Origin: Sphingobacterium bovisgrunnientis
GTDB lineage: Bacteria; Bacteroidota; Bacteroidia; Sphingobacteriales; Sphingobacteriaceae
NCBI RefSeq assembly: GCF_009829085.1
Contig: NZ_WUQY01000007.1
Location: 1-64,000 of the forward strand
Reading direction: 5' to 3'
DNA: 64,000 bases
Under the pieces are notes generated by a model that was not told where the DNA came from, made no database searches, and was given only the letters and a program-made list of their open reading frames with translations. Numbering within the stretch: the first letter of the stretch is position 1; each line of letters begins with the position of its first letter. Below, piece by piece: positions 60,478 through 64,000 of this stretch. Made by a program: the position numbers and the translations under genes.

Positions 60478-62910
60478 ATGTACGTAATATCTGATTTCCT
60501 CGAAAGTTTAAAACTATTAAAAAAGACACTTCCAAATCCAGATTTGACATTTGATAAGCTGGCGTACGATACACGTAAAATACATACAGGAGAACAAAGT
60601 GTGTTTTTTGCCTTGAAGGGTCATCAAGATGGACATAAGTATATAAAAGATGCTTATCAGAAAGGCATTCGAAATTTTGTTGTATCCGATTTAAATCTGA
60701 ATATTAATTCTTATACTGCTGCGAATTTTATTTGGGTAGAAAATACGTTGCGCGCTTTGCAAGCCATGGCTACACGGCATCGGAATACACTTAATATACC
60801 GATTGTTGGCATTACCGGAAGTAACGGTAAAACTATAGTAAAGGATTGGTTGGTGCAACTTCTCAAGGAGGATAAAAAAGTGTATCAAAGTCCCAAAAGC
60901 TATAATTCACAGCTTGGTGTGGCGTTGTCTCTATGGAATTTAGCGAATAATTTTGAATTGGCTTTTATTGAGGCAGGAATAAGTAAGCGCGATGAAATGC
61001 ACTATTTGCAGAAAATGATTCAGCCAAATTGGGGGATTTTTACCTCATTGGGTACAGCGCATAGGGAAGGTTTTTCTTCGAAAGATGAAAAACTACAAGA
61101 GAAATGGAAGTTGTTTACTCACGCTGAAAAAATTATTGCGCCTTCTGCACAACTTTCTGAGGAGTTTTTATCCGACTCCCGCGTAGTTAGTTGGGGGATT
61201 TTACCGACAGATAAGCTACTAGTAAAATCAATATTAAATTTAAATTTGTCTTCTCAGCTGTCGCTCGCCTACGAGCATTTGGAATTTCAAATTGAAATTC
61301 CATTTACGGACAAAGCTTCAATTGATAATGCGCTTACCTGCGTACTGTTCATGCTGGAGATGGAATATGACGTCAATGTTATCCAGGAGAGAATTCGCAC
61401 ATTAAAGTCTTTGGATATGCGTCTAAAGCTTAAGAAGGGAAAGAACCACAGTAGTATTATTGACGATACGTATTCAAATGATTTAGCTTCACTCAATATT
61501 GCTTTGGATTTTTTGAATCAACAAAATCAATTTGAAAGAAAGATCCTGGTTTTAAGTGACTTTGAGGGTGAAGAGTGGACCGAAAAATTTCAGATTAAAT
61601 TACATAATTTACTTAGTTCAGTCTCTTTGGAAGAAATTGTTTTGATTGGTAGTCGATTTAAATCATTTGTTCCAACTTCGAAAGCAAACATTCACTATTT
61701 CGATCGTACCGAAGAATTGTTGGCAAGTTTGTCGCAATTGGATTTTTCGAATGCAGTCGTTTTAATTAAAGGAGCACGAAAATTCAAATTAGAATCACTA
61801 AGTCGTCGGTTAACAGAAAAATCGCACGAAACAGTTTTGCAAATTAATTTGAAAGCGTTGGAGCATAATCTTAAACAATACCGTTCTAAAATAGATTCTT
61901 CTGTGAAAATGATGGCAATGGTTAAGGCTTTCTCATATGGCAGTGGTTCGTTTGAGGTGGCGAACGTATTGCAATTTAATAATGTGGATTATTTGACTGT
62001 AGCATTTGTAGATGAAGGTAGTGAATTGCGACGTGCAGGAGTCAGATTGCCCATTATGGTTCTAAGTCCACATGAAAGCGCATTTGATGATATTATCGAA
62101 TATAATATTGAACCTGAGATATATTCTTTGCGGATACTTAAAGCATTTGTTGAATATTTGAGAGATCAGAATATACAGAATTATCCGATACATTTGAAAT
62201 TGGATACAGGCATGCATAGACTTGGATTTATGGAAAGCGAAATCGAAGATTTGCTTGATATTTTAATAAATAATAAAGAGGTGAAAGTTGTTTCTGCTTT
62301 CTCTCATTTGGTAGGAGCAGGATCAAAAGATTTGATTGATTTCACAGCACATCAAATTACTGTTTATAATACTATAGTCAATAAAATCAAAAATGCCTTG
62401 CGCTATGATTTTATTCGACATATTTGCAATACTTCGGGTATCACTCAGTATCCAGAAGCCCATATGGATATGGTTCGTTTGGGAATAGGTCTTTATGGTT
62501 ATGACATGAGTTCACAAGATTTAGATTTGGAAGAAGTTGGAATATTGAAAACTACAATAACTCAAATCAAACATATTCCAAAAACAGAGACTGTCGGCTA
62601 CGATAGAAAAGGTGTTTTGACGCGAGATTCCATTATTGCTACTGTGAAAATTGGCTATGCCGATGGTTATAATAGACGCTTTGGAAATGGAGTTGGAGAA
62701 ATGCTAGTGAATGGTCAAATGGTTCGGACGGTAGGTAATATTTGTATGGATATGTGTATGCTTGATATGACTGATGTATATGCAAAAGAGGGAGACGAAG
62801 TAATTGTATTTCCAGATGTGACTGAGGCATCTCGACGAATTGGTACTATTTCATATGAATTGCTAACGGGCATTTCGGCACGAGTCAAACGGGTTTATTA
62901 TTACGAATAA
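60478..62910 (+). CDS. Bifunctional MurF ligase / alanine racemase, 810 aa
   Basis: The N-terminal ~450 residues form a Mur ligase (LAYDTRKIHTGEQSVFFALKG and the ATP motif GITGSNGKTIVKDW), which adds D-Ala-D-Ala to UDP-MurNAc-tripeptide. The C-terminal part is a PLP-dependent alanine racemase, with the Lys in MAMVKAFSYGSG and GVLTRDSIIATVKIGYADGYNRRFGNG near the catalytic Tyr. The fusion is known from Bacteroidota. I use ATG 60478 (MYVISDFLESL) rather than an earlier in-frame ATG at 60364, which lies inside recX and adds an unrelated 38 residues. Confidence 0.95.
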   Translation: MYVISDFLESLKLLKKTLPNPDLTFDKLAYDTRKIHTGEQSVFFALKGHQDGHKYIKDAYQKGIRNFVVSDLNLNINSYTAANFIWVENTLRALQAMATRHRNTLNIPIVGITGSNGKTIVKDWLVQLLKEDKKVYQSPKSYNSQLGVALSLWNLANNFELAFIEAGISKRDEMHYLQKMIQPNWGIFTSLGTAHREGFSSKDEKLQEKWKLFTHAEKIIAPSAQLSEEFLSDSRVVSWGILPTDKLLVKSILNLNLSSQLSLAYEHLEFQIEIPFTDKASIDNALTCVLFMLEMEYDVNVIQERIRTLKSLDMRLKLKKGKNHSSIIDDTYSNDLASLNIALDFLNQQNQFERKILVLSDFEGEEWTEKFQIKLHNLLSSVSLEEIVLIGSRFKSFVPTSKANIHYFDRTEELLASLSQLDFSNAVVLIKGARKFKLESLSRRLTEKSHETVLQINLKALEHNLKQYRSKIDSSVKMMAMVKAFSYGSGSFEVANVLQFNNVDYLTVAFVDEGSELRRAGVRLPIMVLSPHESAFDDIIEYNIEPEIYSLRILKAFVEYLRDQNIQNYPIHLKLDTGMHRLGFMESEIEDLLDILINNKEVKVVSAFSHLVGAGSKDLIDFTAHQITVYNTIVNKIKNALRYDFIRHICNTSGITQYPEAHMDMVRLGIGLYGYDMSSQDLDLEEVGILKTTITQIKHIPKTETVGYDRKGVLTRDSIIATVKIGYADGYNRRFGNGVGEMLVNGQMVRTVGNICMDMCMLDMTDVYAKEGDEVIVFPDVTEASRRIGTISYELLTGISARVKRVYYYE

Positions 62911-62921
62911 TCTAGATTAAT

Positions 62922-63518
62922 ATGTTTAAGAAGTTGTTTCAAAGGGTTTTATATTATTTAATTAAAGGTGTACTTGTTGTTGTGCCTGTTGCTGGTGCTG
63001 TATTTCTTATTATTTGGATTTTCGCATCACTCGATAATGCACTTAATATTTCGCAGCATTTTCTGGAAGATGAAAATGGGCATCCGTTATACATTCCTGG
63101 AGGAGGTTTGTTAATGGTAATTTGTATTCTAATATTGGTTGGTTTTATATTTACTACTTTCGTAACAGAGCCTATCCGTAATTGGCTGAGTCGTACAGTA
63201 AATAGAATTCCATTATTTAATACACTATATTCTTCGATTAAGGATTTTACCGAGGCTTTTGTTGGTGATGCTAAAAAATTCAACGAACCTGTATTAGTAA
63301 AAGTGAATGATATGGGTTTAAAAAAAATTGGTTTTTTAACGCAACGAGACTTAGCAAAAATTGGTTTGGAAGGTGAAGTAATTGTTTACTTTCCATTTTC
63401 TTATTCACTAGCAGGACAGGTAGTTGTGGTGGAAAGCAAATATGTGTCAAAATTGAATATGTCTGCTACAGATGCGATGAAATTGGTTGTATCGGGAGGT
63501 GTGTCAGGTTTAGAATAA
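62922..63518 (+). CDS. DUF502-family membrane protein, 198 aa
   Basis: Two membrane helices at about 12-32 and 62-84, then a cytosolic or periplasmic domain with NRIPLFNTLYSSIKDFTEAF and PFSYSLAGQVVVVESKYV. This is the DUF502 architecture. Function not established. Follows MurF-Alr by 11 bp and is probably cotranscribed. Confidence 0.88.
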   Translation: MFKKLFQRVLYYLIKGVLVVVPVAGAVFLIIWIFASLDNALNISQHFLEDENGHPLYIPGGGLLMVICILILVGFIFTTFVTEPIRNWLSRTVNRIPLFNTLYSSIKDFTEAFVGDAKKFNEPVLVKVNDMGLKKIGFLTQRDLAKIGLEGEVIVYFPFSYSLAGQVVVVESKYVSKLNMSATDAMKLVVSGGVSGLE

Positions 63519-63519
63519 C

Positions 63520-64000
63520 ATGAAAAATTTCCTCACAAACTTATTTAATAAAGAGCAAGAAGTTGATATTGAGAAAATGCAATTGGCAGCTGCATTAAGT
63601 GTTAATTCAGCTATGTTTGATAAGCATCTAATTAAATTGGCTATCAAACAAAATCAGTTAAATTCTCTCCAAGCATATCTCTCTAAGATGACTGCTGTAA
63701 ATTTAGAGAAGGATTTAGAATTATCGAAAGAAATTGAAAACATAGAATGTTATATTTCTGCATATCAAACTCTCGCTGAATCTAATTTCTATGTGAAATT
63801 GCAGAATAATATTGCAGTTAATTCTTCGTGTGTTATAGCACCATTTATACTTTTCCCATTGATTCAAAATGCACTTATATATGGATATAATTCTTTGGAA
63901 AAATACCCTATACGTATAAAATTGAATAGTGTAGGGGATAAGATAAAATTAGAGGTGAGCAATCATGTAAATCATCATTTGAATAATCAAGAGTCGACAA
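63520..64000 (+). CDS. LytS-like histidine-kinase-type protein, 5' part (160 codons), truncated by window end
   Basis: Starts 1 bp after the DUF502 stop. The pattern of a LytS/His-kinase region is visible: the dimerisation-type helix around residues 45-80 and an ATPase N-box FILFPLIQNALIYGYN near 111-126, resembling LxPLVENAIxHG. The canonical HFLFN H-box, expected near residues 40-55, is not seen; the corresponding stretch is LIKLAIKQNQLNSLQAYL. It may be a non-catalytic ATPase-fold partner. The rest lies outside the window. Confidence 0.65.
   Translation, partial: MKNFLTNLFNKEQEVDIEKMQLAAALSVNSAMFDKHLIKLAIKQNQLNSLQAYLSKMTAVNLEKDLELSKEIENIECYISAYQTLAESNFYVKLQNNIAVNSSCVIAPFILFPLIQNALIYGYNSLEKYPIRIKLNSVGDKIKLEVSNHVNHHLNNQEST

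Overview
This window is AT-rich DNA from a Bacteroidota bacterium, most likely a member of the Sphingobacteriaceae. The evidence is the gene content (MurF-alanine racemase fusion, fused E1 alpha/beta 2-oxoacid dehydrogenase, DAHP synthase-chorismate mutase fusion, Mn-catalase and OtsA-OtsB stress genes, DUF1080 and GH43 proteins) and the Bacteroidota-type promoters (TTTG, 19 nt, TAnnTTTG) in front of both tRNA cassettes and the phe/aro operon. No rRNA, CRISPR array or complete insertion sequence is visible.

Region 1 (1-11.4 kb) opens with the last ~77 nt of a group II intron (domains V and VI). It continues with small single genes that look like a stress and surface-signalling neighbourhood: an acidic protein, a CinA-C-like amidase, two similar mini-lipoproteins, an ECF sigma factor, a degenerate phytochrome-like histidine kinase divergent from a NarL-type response regulator, a manganese catalase, a zinc alcohol dehydrogenase and partners of unknown function. 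About 550 bp without a convincing gene follow (11.42-11.97 kb).

Region 2 (12-23.2 kb, all minus strand) is a carbohydrate and osmoprotection block: a six-hairpin-type protein with a GT4 glycosyltransferase, an SDR enzyme, a 727-aa protein of unknown function, a GH15 glucoamylase/trehalase-like enzyme, a trehalose-6-P synthase/phosphatase fusion and a FAD-Rieske oxidoreductase. A small accessory patch with two broken ORFs (23.3-24.4 kb) ends at a tRNA-Gly/tRNA-Leu cassette. A second copy of that cassette lies at 57.2 kb.

Region 3 (24.7-37.7 kb) holds an M3 peptidase, then a sulfur operon (two YeeE/YedE half-transporters, a TSUP permease, an MBL-rhodanese persulfide-dioxygenase-like enzyme and a Cys-containing Crp/Fnr regulator) with a perfect palindrome about 42 bp before its inferred start. 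rlmH, a 40-aa membrane protein, a NUDIX hydrolase, a DUF1080 lipoprotein, the E1 fusion and a ROK kinase follow.

Region 4 (37.7-42.4 kb) is the aromatic amino-acid operon pheA - DAHP synthase/chorismate mutase - aroA - aroC. It starts with a complete leader-peptide attenuator: promoter, a 21-codon leader ORF rich in Phe and Tyr, a potential antiterminator and a rho-independent terminator just before pheA. I regard this as the most interesting system in the window. An IR-bounded intergenic repeat sits between aroA and aroC.

Region 5 (42.7-64 kb) is mostly housekeeping: a DMT transporter and a YigZ protein, the mreB-mreC-mreD-pbp2-rodA cell-shape operon, an M1 peptidase with a thioesterase, a DUF819 membrane protein, two Gfo/Idh/MocA oxidoreductases, a GH43 enzyme, the second tRNA cassette, an outer-membrane barrel protein, recX, the MurF-Alr fusion, a DUF502 membrane protein and the start of a LytS-like protein that runs off the window.
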